Of a DNA stretch of 64,000 nt, positions 1 to 9,309 are shown piece by piece (position 1 is the first letter of the stretch; each line of letters starts with the position of its first letter). The stretch comes from Bacteroidales bacterium (lineage in GTDB: Bacteria; Bacteroidota; Bacteroidia; Bacteroidales; JAQUTK01): NCBI GenBank assembly GCA_028709785.1, contig JAQUTK010000002.1, positions 159,630 through 223,629 on the forward strand, in the 5' to 3' direction. Position numbers and translations under genes: made by a program. The notes below the pieces were generated by a model. It was not told the origin of the DNA and did not search any database. It saw nothing but the letters and a program-made list of their open reading frames with translations.

Positions 1-109
1 AAGAAGAGATAATATTTCCAATTCGTTCCTGAATATATATGAGTGCCTGATCCAGATTCTCTTTCTTATTTCCAAGATTGCTCCCTAACCCGATGAATAC
101 GATGCCCAT
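1..109 (-). CDS. folK: HPPK (dihydropterin pyrophosphokinase), N-terminal fragment cut by window edge
   Basis: Only the first 36 codons lie in the window. Reading the minus strand from the ATG at 109 gives MGIVFIGLGSNLGNKKENL, which carries the GSNLG signature that opens 6-hydroxymethyl-7,8-dihydropterin pyrophosphokinase. This cytoplasmic folate-pathway enzyme transfers pyrophosphate from ATP to the pterin. The frame stays open to base 1. The start lies 2 bp after the queA stop, so it is probably the next gene of the same operon. The identification rests on a short but characteristic N-terminus. Confidence 0.75.
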   Translation of the reverse strand, partial: MGIVFIGLGSNLGNKKENLDQALIYIQERIGNIISS

Positions 110-111
110 CG

Positions 112-1164
112 TCAAATAATTAGCATGGCATCACCGTAGGTGCCAAATCTGTAGTTTTCTTTTAATGCGATATCGTAAGCCTTCATAATTAAATCATAAC
201 CTCCAAAGGCTGCCGTCATCATGAGAAGAGTGGAATAAGGCGCATGGAAATTTGAAATCATTGCATCTGCGATTCCAAAGTCGTAGGGAGGAAAGATAAA
301 CTTGTTAGTCCATCCTTCAAAGGGCTTTATCTTTCCATCGGTACTGACACATGTTTCGAGCGTCCGCATTACTGATGTCCCAACAGCAATGACTTTATGA
401 CCATTCTCTTTTGCCTTGTTTACAATGTTAGTAGATTCTTCAGTTACAATCAGCTGTTCGGAGTCCATTTTGTGCTTTGTAAGATCTTCCACATCAATCT
501 CCCGGAAGTTGCCTAATCCTGAATGCAATGTTATGTATGCAAAGTCAATGCCTTTAATCTCCATTCGTTTAAGGAGTTCGCGACTGAAGTGCAAACCTGC
601 TGCGGGTGCAACTACTGCTCCTTCGTTTTTTGCATAAATCGTTTGAAACCTTTCCTCGTCTTCAGGTTCCACAACACGTGAGATGCTTCTTGGCAGGGGA
701 GTTTCTCCCAAAGCAAAAAGAGCATTTTTGAAATCTCCGTGAGAACCGTCATAAAGAAAACGAAGTGTGCGTCCCCGGGATGTTGTGTTGTCAATGACTT
801 CAGCAACGAGCGATTCATCATCTCCAAAATAGAGCTTGTTTCCAATACGGATCTTTCTTGCAGGATCCACTAACACATCCCAAAGATGCATCTCTGCATT
901 TAATTCACGGAGTAAAAAGACCTCAATCTTTGCCCCTGTCTTTTCTTTATTTCCGTATAAGCGAGCCGGAAAAACTTTTGTATCATTAAAAACAAAACAA
1001 TCTCCTTCATCGAAGTAATTTAATATCTCTTTGAAATGCTGTTTCTGTTCTATTTCTCCCGTTTTCCGATTGACAATCATTAATCTTGCTTCATCCCTGT
1101 TTGCTGTCGGATACAATGCGATCCGCTCCTCGGGCAGTTTGAATTTGAAATTGGATAGTTTCAT
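112..1164 (-). CDS. queA: tRNA preQ1(34) S-adenosylmethionine ribosyltransferase-isomerase
   Basis: QueA transfers and isomerises the ribosyl moiety of S-adenosylmethionine onto preQ1 in tRNA, forming epoxyqueuosine in the wobble position. The 350-residue product is full length for the family. It shows typical blocks: [19 protein letters not shown] near residues 10-30, [16 protein letters not shown] near 53-70, and the C-terminal stretch with [10 protein letters not shown] and [15 protein letters not shown]. The start ATG is 2 bp from the truB stop and the gene runs directly into folK, so it is probably co-transcribed in the ftsX-uppP-truB-queA-folK operon. Confidence 0.96.
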   Translation of the reverse strand: MKLSNFKFKLPEERIALYPTANRDEARLMIVNRKTGEIEQKQHFKEILNYFDEGDCFVFNDTKVFPARLYGNKEKTGAKIEVFLLRELNAEMHLWDVLVDPARKIRIGNKLYFGDDESLVAEVIDNTTSRGRTLRFLYDGSHGDFKNALFALGETPLPRSISRVVEPEDEERFQTIYAKNEGAVVAPAAGLHFSRELLKRMEIKGIDFAYITLHSGLGNFREIDVEDLTKHKMDSEQLIVTEESTNIVNKAKENGHKVIAVGTSVMRTLETCVSTDGKIKPFEGWTNKFIFPPYDFGIADAMISNFHAPYSTLLMMTAAFGGYDLIMKAYDIALKENYRFGTYGDAMLII

Positions 1165-1166
1165 TC

Positions 1167-1871
1167 TTACTCACTTTCTTTTTTAAATTCTGTTTTTTCT
1201 AATACTTCTTCGAACTCTTCCATGTTGAAGCACTGATCTAAAGTAACTTCTCCTATCCTTGTTCGTTGTAATCCCACTAAATGCCCCCCGCAGTTTAGTG
1301 CCTCTCCGATATCTCGTGCCAATGCACGGATATATGTTCCTTTGCTGCATGTAATCCGGAGCTTTATATCCGGTATATTACATTCAACCAATTCAATCTC
1401 ATCAATGACCAGTACTTTCGGTTTCAGAACAACTTCCTTTCCTTTTCTGGCGAGTTCGTATGCCCGTTTACCGTCTACTTTACAAGCAGAATAGGCGGGT
1501 GGAATCTGCTCTATGCGACCTACAAAGTTACTTATTTTTTCTCTGATCAATTCCTCATTAAGATGGGAAGTATCATATTCTTTGTCAATAGGAGTCTCCA
1601 AATCAAAAGAAGGAGTTGTAGAACCTAATCGAATCGTCGCCAAATATTCTTTTGTCTGGTACTGAAAAGTGTCGATTAGTTTCGTGGCTTTTCCGGTGCA
1701 TAATATCAATACTCCCGAAGCCAAAGGATCCAATGTTCCTGCATGTCCGACTTTGAGCTTTTTTACTCCGAGTTTCTGAGATAACTTGTATCTTATCTTA
1801 TTAACAAGAAAAAAAGAGGTTACCCCAAACGGTTTGTTGAAATATAAAACTTCTCCTTCGATAAAATCCAT
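1167..1871 (-). CDS. truB: tRNA pseudouridine(55) synthase
   Basis: TruB isomerises U55 in the T-loop of tRNA. The motif [14 protein letters not shown] contains the catalytic aspartate, which falls at residue 48 with the start chosen here, the same position as in E. coli TruB. A longer reading frame opens 57 bp upstream at 1928, but that would add 19 unlikely residues and overlap uppP by 43 bp. The ATG at 1871 ([19 protein letters not shown]) gives a 234-residue protein starting 14 bp after the uppP stop. It sits in an operon with uppP upstream and queA downstream. Confidence 0.95.
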   Translation of the reverse strand: MDFIEGEVLYFNKPFGVTSFFLVNKIRYKLSQKLGVKKLKVGHAGTLDPLASGVLILCTGKATKLIDTFQYQTKEYLATIRLGSTTPSFDLETPIDKEYDTSHLNEELIREKISNFVGRIEQIPPAYSACKVDGKRAYELARKGKEVVLKPKVLVIDEIELVECNIPDIKLRITCSKGTYIRALARDIGEALNCGGHLVGLQRTRIGEVTLDQCFNMEEFEEVLEKTEFKKESE

Positions 1872-1885
1872 TCTTTGTTGACTTT

Positions 1886-2674
1886 CTATAGTGAATAGAT
1901 AATTGTAGCAATACCTGCTATAGCACAATAGATTGCAAAATAGATCAGCTTACCTTTCTTTACGATCTCAATCATCCATTTACAAGCAATAGAACCGGAA
2001 ACAAAAGCAGCCAGAAAACCAACGATCAATGAAGCAATTGGTATGGCTGTTCCTTCAGTGAACTCTCCTTTCATAAGATCAAGTAACACCTCTCCGATAA
2101 TGGGTGCAAGAACCATGAGAAAGGAAAATTGAGCCACTTTTGCTTTGTTATTGCCCAGTATCAGTCCGGTAGCAATTGTTGCACCAGAACGGGATATTCC
2201 GGGTGCAATTGCAATTGCTTGAGATATTCCAATAATGAATGCGTCTTTTAGAGAAATACTCTCTTTCTGACGTGGCTTATAATAATAAGAAAACGTCAAT
2301 AAGCATGCAGTCAAAAGGAGCATGCTACCAACCATCCAGAGACCACCGTTGAAAATTGCTTCCACTTCTTCTTTAAAGAAGACACCTACAATACCAACAG
2401 GTATCATTGAAACGAGGATACTTATTGTATATTTAGTCTCACTATTCCACTGAAACCTGAACAATCCCTTGAAAATCCAAGCTATTTCTTTCCATAGAAT
2501 AAAGAGTGTGCTAAAAACGGTTCCCGCATGAACAGCAATCGCGAACGTAAGGTTTTCTTCTCCATCAAGTCCAAACAAGGCAGAGCCAATTGCCAAATGT
2601 CCGCTACTACTAACGGGTAAGAACTCAGTAAATCCTTGGAGAATTCCAAGGATTAGTGCTTCCAATATACCCAT
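1886..2674 (-). CDS. uppP: Undecaprenyl-diphosphatase (bacitracin resistance protein)
   Basis: UppP/BacA is an integral membrane phosphatase that recycles undecaprenyl pyrophosphate to the monophosphate carrier used for peptidoglycan and polysaccharide export. The 262-residue protein has the two family signatures: Q13-x3-E17 within [16 protein letters not shown], and PGISRSGAT at residues 158-166 with the essential arginine. The rest is strongly hydrophobic with several membrane helices. It starts 3 bp after the DUF3098 gene and lies downstream of ftsX, an arrangement that groups cell-wall and division functions. Confidence 0.96.
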   Translation of the reverse strand: MGILEALILGILQGFTEFLPVSSSGHLAIGSALFGLDGEENLTFAIAVHAGTVFSTLFILWKEIAWIFKGLFRFQWNSETKYTISILVSMIPVGIVGVFFKEEVEAIFNGGLWMVGSMLLLTACLLTFSYYYKPRQKESISLKDAFIIGISQAIAIAPGISRSGATIATGLILGNNKAKVAQFSFLMVLAPIIGEVLLDLMKGEFTEGTAIPIASLIVGFLAAFVSGSIACKWMIEIVKKGKLIYFAIYCAIAGIATIIYSL

Positions 2675-2677
2675 ATA

Positions 2678-2896
2678 TTATTTTGACTTTCTTACGATAC
2701 CGTAGATGATAAAAATAAAGCCGAACAGACTAACAGTCGGAGCGATGACAATCCGCTGTTTGCTGAAAATGTCCGGATTAAACTCTTGTTCTGTGCCACC
2801 TCCTGTCATTAAAAAAAAACCAATTAATATAATCAGAAATCCTATTGCAATGAGAATAAGATTTGTCTTCCCTAAGGCCAATTCTTTTTTGTCCAT
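2678..2896 (-). CDS. Small DUF3098 membrane protein
   Basis: This 72-residue protein has two predicted membrane helices (about residues 13-31 and 49-67) separated by a short polar segment, TGGGTEQEFNPDIFSKQR. Its size, topology and position between ftsX and uppP match the DUF3098 family of Bacteroidetes. The function is unknown. The gene starts 11 bp after ftsX and ends 3 bp before uppP, so co-transcription is very likely. A role near the divisome or the lipid carrier cycle is only an inference from context. Confidence 0.85.
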   Translation of the reverse strand: MDKKELALGKTNLILIAIGFLIILIGFFLMTGGGTEQEFNPDIFSKQRIVIAPTVSLFGFIFIIYGIVRKSK

Positions 2897-2907
2897 TTGC
2901 TTACGTT

Positions 2908-3789
2908 TTAAATATAATATAAGTTGTCATTATTCATGTTGAGGTATTTGTTGACTGAAAAGAATGCTGATGATAAAGTAATCAGCAATCCAGCAACAAA
3001 GATGACTCCGAAAACCAATAGCAGAGATTCCATCTGTAAAAGACTAAAGAAGTTCGGTATCTGTCCGGATATGTAATAGATAGCACCCAGTAACAAAAGA
3101 ATTGCGATTATAGATGCAATGATCCCACTTACGATGTTCTTTATGATAAAGGGTCTTCTGATAAAGCCTCGGTTGGCACCCACAAGCTTCATTGTATGTA
3201 TTAGAAATCTGCGTGAGTAAATGACCAGCCGAATGGTGTTATTAATAAGCGTATATGAAATAATAGTCAGCACAAAGGCCAGAATGGAAAGAATAATTCC
3301 GATACGGGTCACATTCTCATTGACTGCCTGAATCAGATCTTTCCGATATATTACGTCTTCTACGCCTCTGTATTGTCGTATTTTGTTTTCCAGGATGCTT
3401 ATGCTTTCGTTATTTGCAAAATCAGAATGCATTTTCACCTCTATGGATGCGGAAAGAGGGTTGTAACCAAGAAATTCGTTTGGATCTTCTCCAAGTTCAT
3501 CAATCAAAGATTTCAACGCATCTTCTTTGCTTATAAGAATTGCTTCTTTGATCTCAGGCATTGTAACGAGCCTTTTTTGTATACGAACCATTTCGCTTTC
3601 TTGCAAATCGTTGTTAAGAACAATTGAAAACCCGATATTCTCTTTTATATAGACAGACAGATCTTTTGCTACGAAAAACAACAAAGAGACAATACCCAAA
3701 AGAAAGAGCACTAATGAAATGCTGATTACAGCTGTTAATTGAGAATTAAACAGTCGCAAAGAGATTAACGAAGATGGTTTTTGGCTCAT
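2908..3789 (-). CDS. ftsX: Cell division protein FtsX (ABC-type permease-like)
   Basis: FtsX partners with the ATPase FtsE and transmits a signal across the inner membrane to peptidoglycan hydrolase activators during division. The 293-residue protein has the family layout: one N-terminal helix (about residues 17-40), an extracytoplasmic loop of roughly 110 residues, then three C-terminal helices. The block NNTIRLVIYSRRFLIHTMKLVGA before the third helix is the conserved FtsX cytoplasmic loop. Its start overlaps the upstream methyltransferase stop by 4 bp (ATGA). No ftsE is seen in the window; an EnvC-like activator is encoded at 58.4-59.8 kb. Confidence 0.93.
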   Translation of the reverse strand: MSQKPSSLISLRLFNSQLTAVISISLVLFLLGIVSLLFFVAKDLSVYIKENIGFSIVLNNDLQESEMVRIQKRLVTMPEIKEAILISKEDALKSLIDELGEDPNEFLGYNPLSASIEVKMHSDFANNESISILENKIRQYRGVEDVIYRKDLIQAVNENVTRIGIILSILAFVLTIISYTLINNTIRLVIYSRRFLIHTMKLVGANRGFIRRPFIIKNIVSGIIASIIAILLLLGAIYYISGQIPNFFSLLQMESLLLVFGVIFVAGLLITLSSAFFSVNKYLNMNNDNLYYI

Positions 3790-4688
3790 TGTTCAGCTTT
3801 TTTTTTCAGTATATAAATAAGAGAACTTGTGTTTTCTGCATCTGAGAGACTCTTTATCCATCCGATCGAACCATGATAGAAAGCGAGAAATTTGCCAAAA
3901 CGTCTGTTCATATATTTCTCACTGAGTAGTGCGATATAAAATACATCAAACGGCATACGGACTGTTTTTATTATTTGAAATCCGTGTTGTTGTGCAAGAC
4001 GGTTAAAGGTCTCGGGGCAGAAATGCCATAAATGACGTGGCATATCGTAAGCAGCCCAATACTTCTCATAAACCCGGGCATCATAAGAGTCACTATTTGG
4101 TACAGCAATGATCAGTTTGCCATCGTCCTTCAGGATCGTATGCATCTGTTGCATTGTTTCATTCAGTTGCTCTATATGTTCCAGAACATGCCATAAAGTA
4201 ATTACATCAATTTTCTTTTCCGGGATCTTGTAAAGCAGCTCTGAATCTTCGGCATTTATCCCCCAGGTTGCTTTTACGAACTCGCGGGCCTTGGGATTTT
4301 TTTCAATGGCCAGAACATCCCATCCGTTTTGCTTCATTTTTCCGGCAAAATATCCTGTTCCACATCCAATATCCATCAAGATTCCTTTCGTTGAAGAACA
4401 GGTGTTGACCAGTGATGTCTTCTTATTCAACATGAACGAACGGACCCAATGGTATATGGAGTTTACAAAGCCCTTGCGGGTGTCGCTATGCGAAATATAT
4501 TCCGGAGAGTCATAATAGGAAGATATATTCGCTTCATTCGGAAAATCTTTGGTAAACTTAAAACCGCAAGACTTACATTGTACAACATCAAAGTCTTCCT
4601 TAGAAGAAAAGAAATCTTTTCCACGTAAAAACGTTTCAATTTTTGAACTACCACAGACAGGGCAATTATTCAGATGCACGACTTTCAT
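3786..4688 (-). CDS. Class I SAM-dependent methyltransferase with N-terminal zinc ribbon
   Basis: The 300-residue protein begins with a four-cysteine zinc ribbon (C9, C12, C38, C41; CPVC and CKSC). A Rossmann methyltransferase domain follows, with motif I ILMDIGCGTGYFAGKM near residue 104 and the post-motif block DVITLWHVLEHIE. This resembles Methyltransf_11/23 proteins that act on small molecules, sugars or lipids rather than rRNA. The substrate cannot be told from sequence. It is the first gene of the operon leading into ftsX and uppP. A candidate TAnnTTTG promoter lies about 90 bp upstream. Confidence 0.85.
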   Translation of the reverse strand: MKVVHLNNCPVCGSSKIETFLRGKDFFSSKEDFDVVQCKSCGFKFTKDFPNEANISSYYDSPEYISHSDTRKGFVNSIYHWVRSFMLNKKTSLVNTCSSTKGILMDIGCGTGYFAGKMKQNGWDVLAIEKNPKAREFVKATWGINAEDSELLYKIPEKKIDVITLWHVLEHIEQLNETMQQMHTILKDDGKLIIAVPNSDSYDARVYEKYWAAYDMPRHLWHFCPETFNRLAQQHGFQIIKTVRMPFDVFYIALLSEKYMNRRFGKFLAFYHGSIGWIKSLSDAENTSSLIYILKKKAEQ

Positions 4689-4779
4689 TCAATAGGATTA
4701 TTTACATTGAGGATATAACGTCCCCAAATTCTCTGCAAAATAACGAATAATATATCAGATACACTATTTATTTTCGTCT

Positions 4780-4787
4780 CAAATTTA
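4780..4787 (-). promoter_or_regulatory. Candidate -7 box for the methyltransferase-ftsX-uppP operon
   Basis: Read on the minus strand this is TAAATTTG, matching the Bacteroides consensus TAnnTTTG. It implies a leader of about 85 nt before the methyltransferase start. No TTG is seen at the expected -33 distance. The 269-bp gap between the divergent methyltransferase and xerD holds nothing else recognisable. Confidence 0.35.
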
Positions 4788-4957
4788 ATTTGTTAATTGA
4801 GAAATCTTGTTTTATCAATCAGCAAATAGGGAAGAATCTTTTTTGCAGATATTTTAAATAGGTTGTTTTGCATTGTCAATGGTTTTTTGTTCCTTTGGCA
4901 TTGAAATTGAGTAGACCATTAGATAATACGACCTCAGGTAATGAATTTTGTACAGTA

Positions 4958-5866
4958 ATGAAGAATAACGCTAACCCAATAATAAAAAACTATTATGTTT
5001 TCTTGCGTTTAGAAAAAGGCTTGTCAGAAAATACTTTGTTCGCGTATAAACGGGATTTATCCAAACTTTATACATTTCTTTCCAAACAAAATATTGAATT
5101 GGAGGCTGTGGATGTAGCAATGTTGCATCAATTCGTTATATGGATGGGAGAAACTCAGATAAAACCAAGATCTCAGGCAAGAATTCTTTCAGGATTACGG
5201 TCTTTTTATCAATATCTTTTACACGAAGATATCATTCAGTCTGATCCAACCACAATGATTGATATGCCCAGTATCGGAACCCGACTTCCATCTGTCTTGA
5301 CTGTTGAAGAAATAGACCGTATGATTCATGTGATTGACCTCTCGAAACCTGATGGTCAACGTAACAGAGCCATTATTGAAGTTCTTTATGGTTGTGGATT
5401 AAGAGTCTCTGAGCTGGTAAACTTGAAAATGTCTGAGCTATACTTGGATGAGCAGTTTCTGATGGTAACAGGAAAAGGGAACAAGCAACGGTTGGTACCT
5501 ATCTCTTCCGTCGCAATTAAAGAGATTGAAAAGTACAAATATGACCGTAACCAATGTCCGATAAAGAAAGGTGAAGAAGATATTCTTTTCCTGAATCGAT
5601 TTGGTCACAGACTGACTCGGGTGATGGTTTTTTACATTATAAAAAAGCATGCAGGACTTGCTGGTGTTTCCAAGCAAATTAGTCCTCATACTTTACGTCA
5701 TTCGTTTGCCACCCATTTGCTTGAAGGAGGAGCGAACCTTCGTGTAATTCAGGAGATGCTTGGTCATGAAAGTATTACCACTACAGAAATCTATACGCAT
5801 CTCGATACGGACTTCCTTAGAAGTGAGATAATGAGTTGTCATCCACGGAATAATAAAAGAAGTTGA
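4958..5866 (+). CDS. xerD: Site-specific tyrosine recombinase XerD
   Basis: XerD acts with XerC at dif sites to resolve chromosome dimers. With the start at the ATG at 4958 (MKNNANPIIKNYYVFLRLEKG) the protein is 302 residues. The catalytic set falls at R149, K173, H244, R247, H270 and Y279, almost exactly the E. coli XerD positions. An in-frame ATG 90 bp upstream (4868) would add 30 residues unlike the family and was not used. The SAM-like core-binding domain covers about residues 1-105 and the catalytic domain 110-295. No integrative element surrounds it, so it is taken as the housekeeping recombinase. Confidence 0.93.
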   Translation: MKNNANPIIKNYYVFLRLEKGLSENTLFAYKRDLSKLYTFLSKQNIELEAVDVAMLHQFVIWMGETQIKPRSQARILSGLRSFYQYLLHEDIIQSDPTTMIDMPSIGTRLPSVLTVEEIDRMIHVIDLSKPDGQRNRAIIEVLYGCGLRVSELVNLKMSELYLDEQFLMVTGKGNKQRLVPISSVAIKEIEKYKYDRNQCPIKKGEEDILFLNRFGHRLTRVMVFYIIKKHAGLAGVSKQISPHTLRHSFATHLLEGGANLRVIQEMLGHESITTTEIYTHLDTDFLRSEIMSCHPRNNKRS

Positions 5867-5945
5867 AAAAGCGTGTTAATTTTGTAATTGCCTTCTGGAG
5901 GCTGTATATTTCCTATTCAATGATCCTTTTTTGAGAAATAAGTAT

Positions 5946-5953
5946 TACTTTTG
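5946..5953 (+). promoter_or_regulatory. -7 promoter box for the TPR lipoprotein gene
   Basis: TACTTTTG matches the Bacteroides consensus TAnnTTTG and lies 38 bp before the ATG at 5992. No well-spaced TTG was found upstream. Confidence 0.5.
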
Positions 5954-5991
5954 TGGCTGTTTTTAAATGAACAATATCAAATATTTTAACT

Positions 5992-7686
5992 ATGTATAAA
6001 CATTTATGTTTGACCCTTGTAGCTGCTATGCTACTGGTGTTTTCTTCTTGTAGCAAGAAGATGGGAGGTTTGACTTCCGATTATTTTACAACAACTCCAG
6101 AAGTTTTGGAGGAAGTGGCCGGTGAAGTTCCTGTTACTATTAACGGAAAATTCCCCGCTAAGTTCTTTAACAAAAAAGCCATTGTCACTGTTACTCCTGT
6201 GTTAGCTTACAACGGAGGTGAGGCTTATGGTGAATCTACAACATTTCAGGGAGAGAAAGTAGAAGGTAACAACAAGACTATCTCTTATAGTGAAGGTGGT
6301 CTGTTTACCATGAAAACATCTTTTAAATACAAAGATGTAATGGCAAAATCAGAGTTGTATCTTGAGTTTACGGCTAAGATTGGCAAGAAGGAAGTGAAAA
6401 TTCCACGTGTGAAGATTGCTGATGGTGTTATTTCAACAGCCTTGTTGTCATCTGCTGCTTCAAGCACACCAGCTATCGCTCCTGATAAATTTCAACGTAT
6501 CATTAAAGAGGCTCATCAAGCTAACATTATGTTCCTTATCCAACAAGCAGAGCTTCGTGCAAGTGAGTTGAAAGGACAATCAGTAAAAGGTTTGAAAGAG
6601 AAACTTGCTGACGCTAGCAAGGCTGAGAACAAAAAAGTAACAAGTTTGGAGATTTCTTCTTATGCTTCTCCTGATGGAGGTCTTGATTTGAATGAGAAAC
6701 TGGCTGCTAAACGTGAAAAGGTTTCAACCGACTTTATGAATAAAGAGCTGAAGAAAGCAAATGTAAAAACTGAAGTTGAAGGTAAATTTACTGCTGAGGA
6801 CTGGGATGGATTCAAAGAGTTAGTAGAAAAGAGCAATATCCAGGATAAGGAAATCATCGTTCGCGTACTTTCTATGTATTCTGATCCGGAAGAAAGAGAA
6901 CGTGAAATCAAGAATATTTCTGTAGCTTACAAAGATTTGGCTGATGAGATTCTTCCTCAGTTGAGACGTTCTAAGTTGACTTTGAATGTTGAAATTATTG
7001 GAAAATCTGACGATCAAATCCTTCAGTTGGCAAAATATACTCCTACAGAGTTGACTGTTGATGAGATTCTTTACGCTGCTACCTTGGTTGATACAGATGC
7101 AGAAAAAGTGGCTATCTACAAGAAAACAGCAGAATTATTCCCTGCAGACTATCGCGCAGTTAACAATATCGGTGTAATCAGCTTTAAAGAAGGTGATTTT
7201 GAAACTGCACAATCACAATTTGAGAAAGCAGCTAAGATCAATGCCAATGCTCCTGAAGTTAACATGAACAAAGCTTTGTTGAGCTTGAAAGATAACAATG
7301 CAGCAGCAGCAAAGACTTTGCTTGGTAAAGCTACAGGTGTGAAGGAATTGGAGGAGACAATGGGATTGATGTATATCCAGACAGGTGATTACAAGAATGC
7401 AGTTAAGGCTTTTGATGGCGTGAAGAGTAACAATGCAGCTTTGGCTTTCATCTTGAACAAGGATTACAACAAGGCTAAAACTATTTTGAATGAAATAGCT
7501 CAACCAGATGCAACAACAGGTTACTTGTCTGCTATTGTAGGTGCGAGAACAAATAATGCTTCTATGGTTATTGAAGGATTGAAAGCTTCTGCCGCTAAAG
7601 ATGCAACAGTAGCTCGCAAAGCTCTTACAGATATTGAGTTTGCTAAGTTTGTTACAAACGCTGACTTCCTCAAGATCGTTAAGTAA
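5992..7686 (+). CDS. TPR-containing envelope lipoprotein
   Basis: The 564-residue protein starts with a lipoprotein signal peptide; the lipobox FSSC places the acylated cysteine at residue 20. Residues about 25-160 look like beta-rich repeats. A stretch around EISSYASPDGGLDLNEKLAAKRE resembles part of an OmpA-like fold. The C-terminal third (about 350-560) carries TPR-like helices such as AVNNIGVISFKEGDFETAQSQF. It is probably periplasmic, tethered to a membrane by its lipid. Codon use looks strongly biased (GCT, GAA, AAA, GTT), suggesting high expression. It stands alone between its own promoter and a strong terminator. No specific function is assigned. Confidence 0.8.
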   Translation: MYKHLCLTLVAAMLLVFSSCSKKMGGLTSDYFTTTPEVLEEVAGEVPVTINGKFPAKFFNKKAIVTVTPVLAYNGGEAYGESTTFQGEKVEGNNKTISYSEGGLFTMKTSFKYKDVMAKSELYLEFTAKIGKKEVKIPRVKIADGVISTALLSSAASSTPAIAPDKFQRIIKEAHQANIMFLIQQAELRASELKGQSVKGLKEKLADASKAENKKVTSLEISSYASPDGGLDLNEKLAAKREKVSTDFMNKELKKANVKTEVEGKFTAEDWDGFKELVEKSNIQDKEIIVRVLSMYSDPEEREREIKNISVAYKDLADEILPQLRRSKLTLNVEIIGKSDDQILQLAKYTPTELTVDEILYAATLVDTDAEKVAIYKKTAELFPADYRAVNNIGVISFKEGDFETAQSQFEKAAKINANAPEVNMNKALLSLKDNNAAAAKTLLGKATGVKELEETMGLMYIQTGDYKNAVKAFDGVKSNNAALAFILNKDYNKAKTILNEIAQPDATTGYLSAIVGARTNNASMVIEGLKASAAKDATVARKALTDIEFAKFVTNADFLKIVK

Positions 7687-7704
7687 TCGATTACGAACAG
7701 AATT

Positions 7705-7746
7705 AAACAGAAGAGGCTGTCCAAATTTGGACAGCCTCTTCTGTTT
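7705..7746 (+). terminator. Strong hairpin terminator after the TPR lipoprotein
   Basis: An 18-bp perfect stem (AAACAGAAGAGGCTGTCC and its complement) encloses an AAATTT loop. The stem ends in its own T-run. The core AGGCTGTC/GACAGCCT is shared with the terminator after groEL. Confidence 0.85.
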
Positions 7747-7789
7747 AAACTTTATCCTCTATAAATGAGGATATTCGAATAGAAACTAC

Positions 7790-7797
7790 TACTTTTG
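7790..7797 (+). promoter_or_regulatory. -7 promoter box for ahcY
   Basis: TACTTTTG matches TAnnTTTG and sits 19 bp before the ATG at 7817, implying a very short leader. No S-adenosylhomocysteine riboswitch would fit in this space. Confidence 0.5.
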
Positions 7798-7816
7798 CAG
7801 TCGATAAAATTAAAAA

Positions 7817-9241
7817 ATGAATATGTCAGAAAAGTTATTCTCTGGTCTGCCTTATAAGGTGGCAGACATCAACCTTGCAGATTTCGGTCGCAAGGAAATC
7901 GAATTGGCAGAACAAGAAATGCCTGGTCTAATGGCCTTACGCGAAAAATATGGAGAGACAAAGCCCTTGAAAGGGGCTCGAATTATGGGTTCGTTGCATA
8001 TGACCATTCAAACGGCAGTTCTTATTGAGACATTGGTTGAACTTGGTGCTGACGTGCGTTGGTGTTCCTGTAATATTTATTCCACTCAGGATCATGCAGC
8101 TGCAGCGATTGCCGCCGCCGGTGTCCCTGTATTTGCATGGAAAGGTGAAACATTGAAAGATTATTGGTGGTGTACGTTACAGGCACTGACCTTTCCGGGT
8201 AATCAAGGTCCAACTTTAATCGTGGATGATGGTGGGGATGCAACAATGATGATTCATGTTGGATTTGACGCCGAAAACAATTCTTCTGTGCTTGATCAGG
8301 AGGTTGTTGCGGAAGATGAGATTCAGCTCTATTCAATTTTGAAGAAAGTTTTAAAGGAGCAATCAAACTTATGGACCGGCATGATTCCGGAGATCCGTGG
8401 TGTTTCCGAAGAGACTACTACGGGAGTTCATCGGTTGTATCAGATGAAAGAAGAAGGAAAACTTTTGTTCCCTGCTTTCAATGTGAACGACTCAGTAACC
8501 AAATCCAAGTTTGATAATCTCTACGGTTGTCGTGAATCACTGGCTGACGGAATCAAACGTGCCACGGATGTGATGATAGCCGGAAAGGTTGTTGTCGTAT
8601 GCGGTTATGGTGATGTAGGTAAGGGATGCGCTCATTCCATGCGTTCATACGGAGCGCGTGTCTTAATTACAGAGATTGATCCGATTTGTGCTTTACAAGC
8701 AGCGATGGAGGGTTTTGAAGTCATAACGATGGATGAGGCTTGTTCGCAGGGAAATATCTTTGTGACAACGACCGGTAATATTGATATTATTCGTATTGAT
8801 CATATTGAGAAGATGAAAGATCAGGCGATTGTATGTAATATTGGTCACTTTGATAATGAAATTCAGGTGGAGAAACTGAAGACATTCCCCGGAATCGTCT
8901 GTCGTAATATTAAACCACAGGTAGATCAGTATTTCTTCCCTGATGGCCATTCTATTCTCTTGCTGGCTGACGGCCGTTTGGTCAATCTCGGTTGCGCTAC
9001 CGGTCACCCTTCTTTTGTGATGAGTAACTCGTTTACAAACCAAACTCTTGCGCAAATCGAACTGTTTAGCAAGGACTACCCAATTGATGTTTATCGTTTG
9101 CCGAAATATCTGGACGAAGAAGTCGCTCGTCTCCACCTGAGTAAACTGGGTGTGAAACTGACTGTCTTAACTCCTCAGCAAGCAGCTTATATCGGAGTAT
9201 CTCAGGATGGTCCGTATAAAGCCGATCATTATCGTTATTAA
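7817..9241 (+). CDS. ahcY: Adenosylhomocysteinase
   Basis: This enzyme hydrolyses S-adenosylhomocysteine to adenosine and homocysteine, keeping methylation reactions moving. The 474-residue protein has the N-terminal block [21 protein letters not shown], the NAD-binding fold with [18 protein letters not shown] near residues 258-275, and the conserved C-terminus ending PYKADHYRY. Length is typical of the bacterial long form. A second in-frame ATG lies two codons downstream (7823); the first was kept. It is monocistronic, with its own promoter and terminator. Confidence 0.97.
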   Translation: MNMSEKLFSGLPYKVADINLADFGRKEIELAEQEMPGLMALREKYGETKPLKGARIMGSLHMTIQTAVLIETLVELGADVRWCSCNIYSTQDHAAAAIAAAGVPVFAWKGETLKDYWWCTLQALTFPGNQGPTLIVDDGGDATMMIHVGFDAENNSSVLDQEVVAEDEIQLYSILKKVLKEQSNLWTGMIPEIRGVSEETTTGVHRLYQMKEEGKLLFPAFNVNDSVTKSKFDNLYGCRESLADGIKRATDVMIAGKVVVVCGYGDVGKGCAHSMRSYGARVLITEIDPICALQAAMEGFEVITMDEACSQGNIFVTTTGNIDIIRIDHIEKMKDQAIVCNIGHFDNEIQVEKLKTFPGIVCRNIKPQVDQYFFPDGHSILLLADGRLVNLGCATGHPSFVMSNSFTNQTLAQIELFSKDYPIDVYRLPKYLDEEVARLHLSKLGVKLTVLTPQQAAYIGVSQDGPYKADHYRY

Positions 9242-9249
9242 TTCATTAT

Positions 9250-9291
9250 CGAAGAGAGACTTCTGCTGCCAGGTGGATAAGTCTCTCTTCG
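9250..9291 (+). terminator. Hairpin terminator after ahcY
   Basis: A 13-bp perfect stem (CGAAGAGAGACTT and its complement) with a 16-nt loop is followed by CTTTTTAT. Confidence 0.8.
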
Positions 9292-9309
9292 CTTTTTATC
9301 CTTAACAAC

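Noticed and set aside
4868..4957. 30-residue N-terminal extension of xerD
   Set aside because: The start at 4958 puts all catalytic residues at, or within one residue of, the E. coli XerD positions.
7705..7746. Long palindrome as a mobile-element end or small RNA
   Set aside because: A stem plus T-run directly after a gene, similar to the groEL terminator, is simply a terminator.
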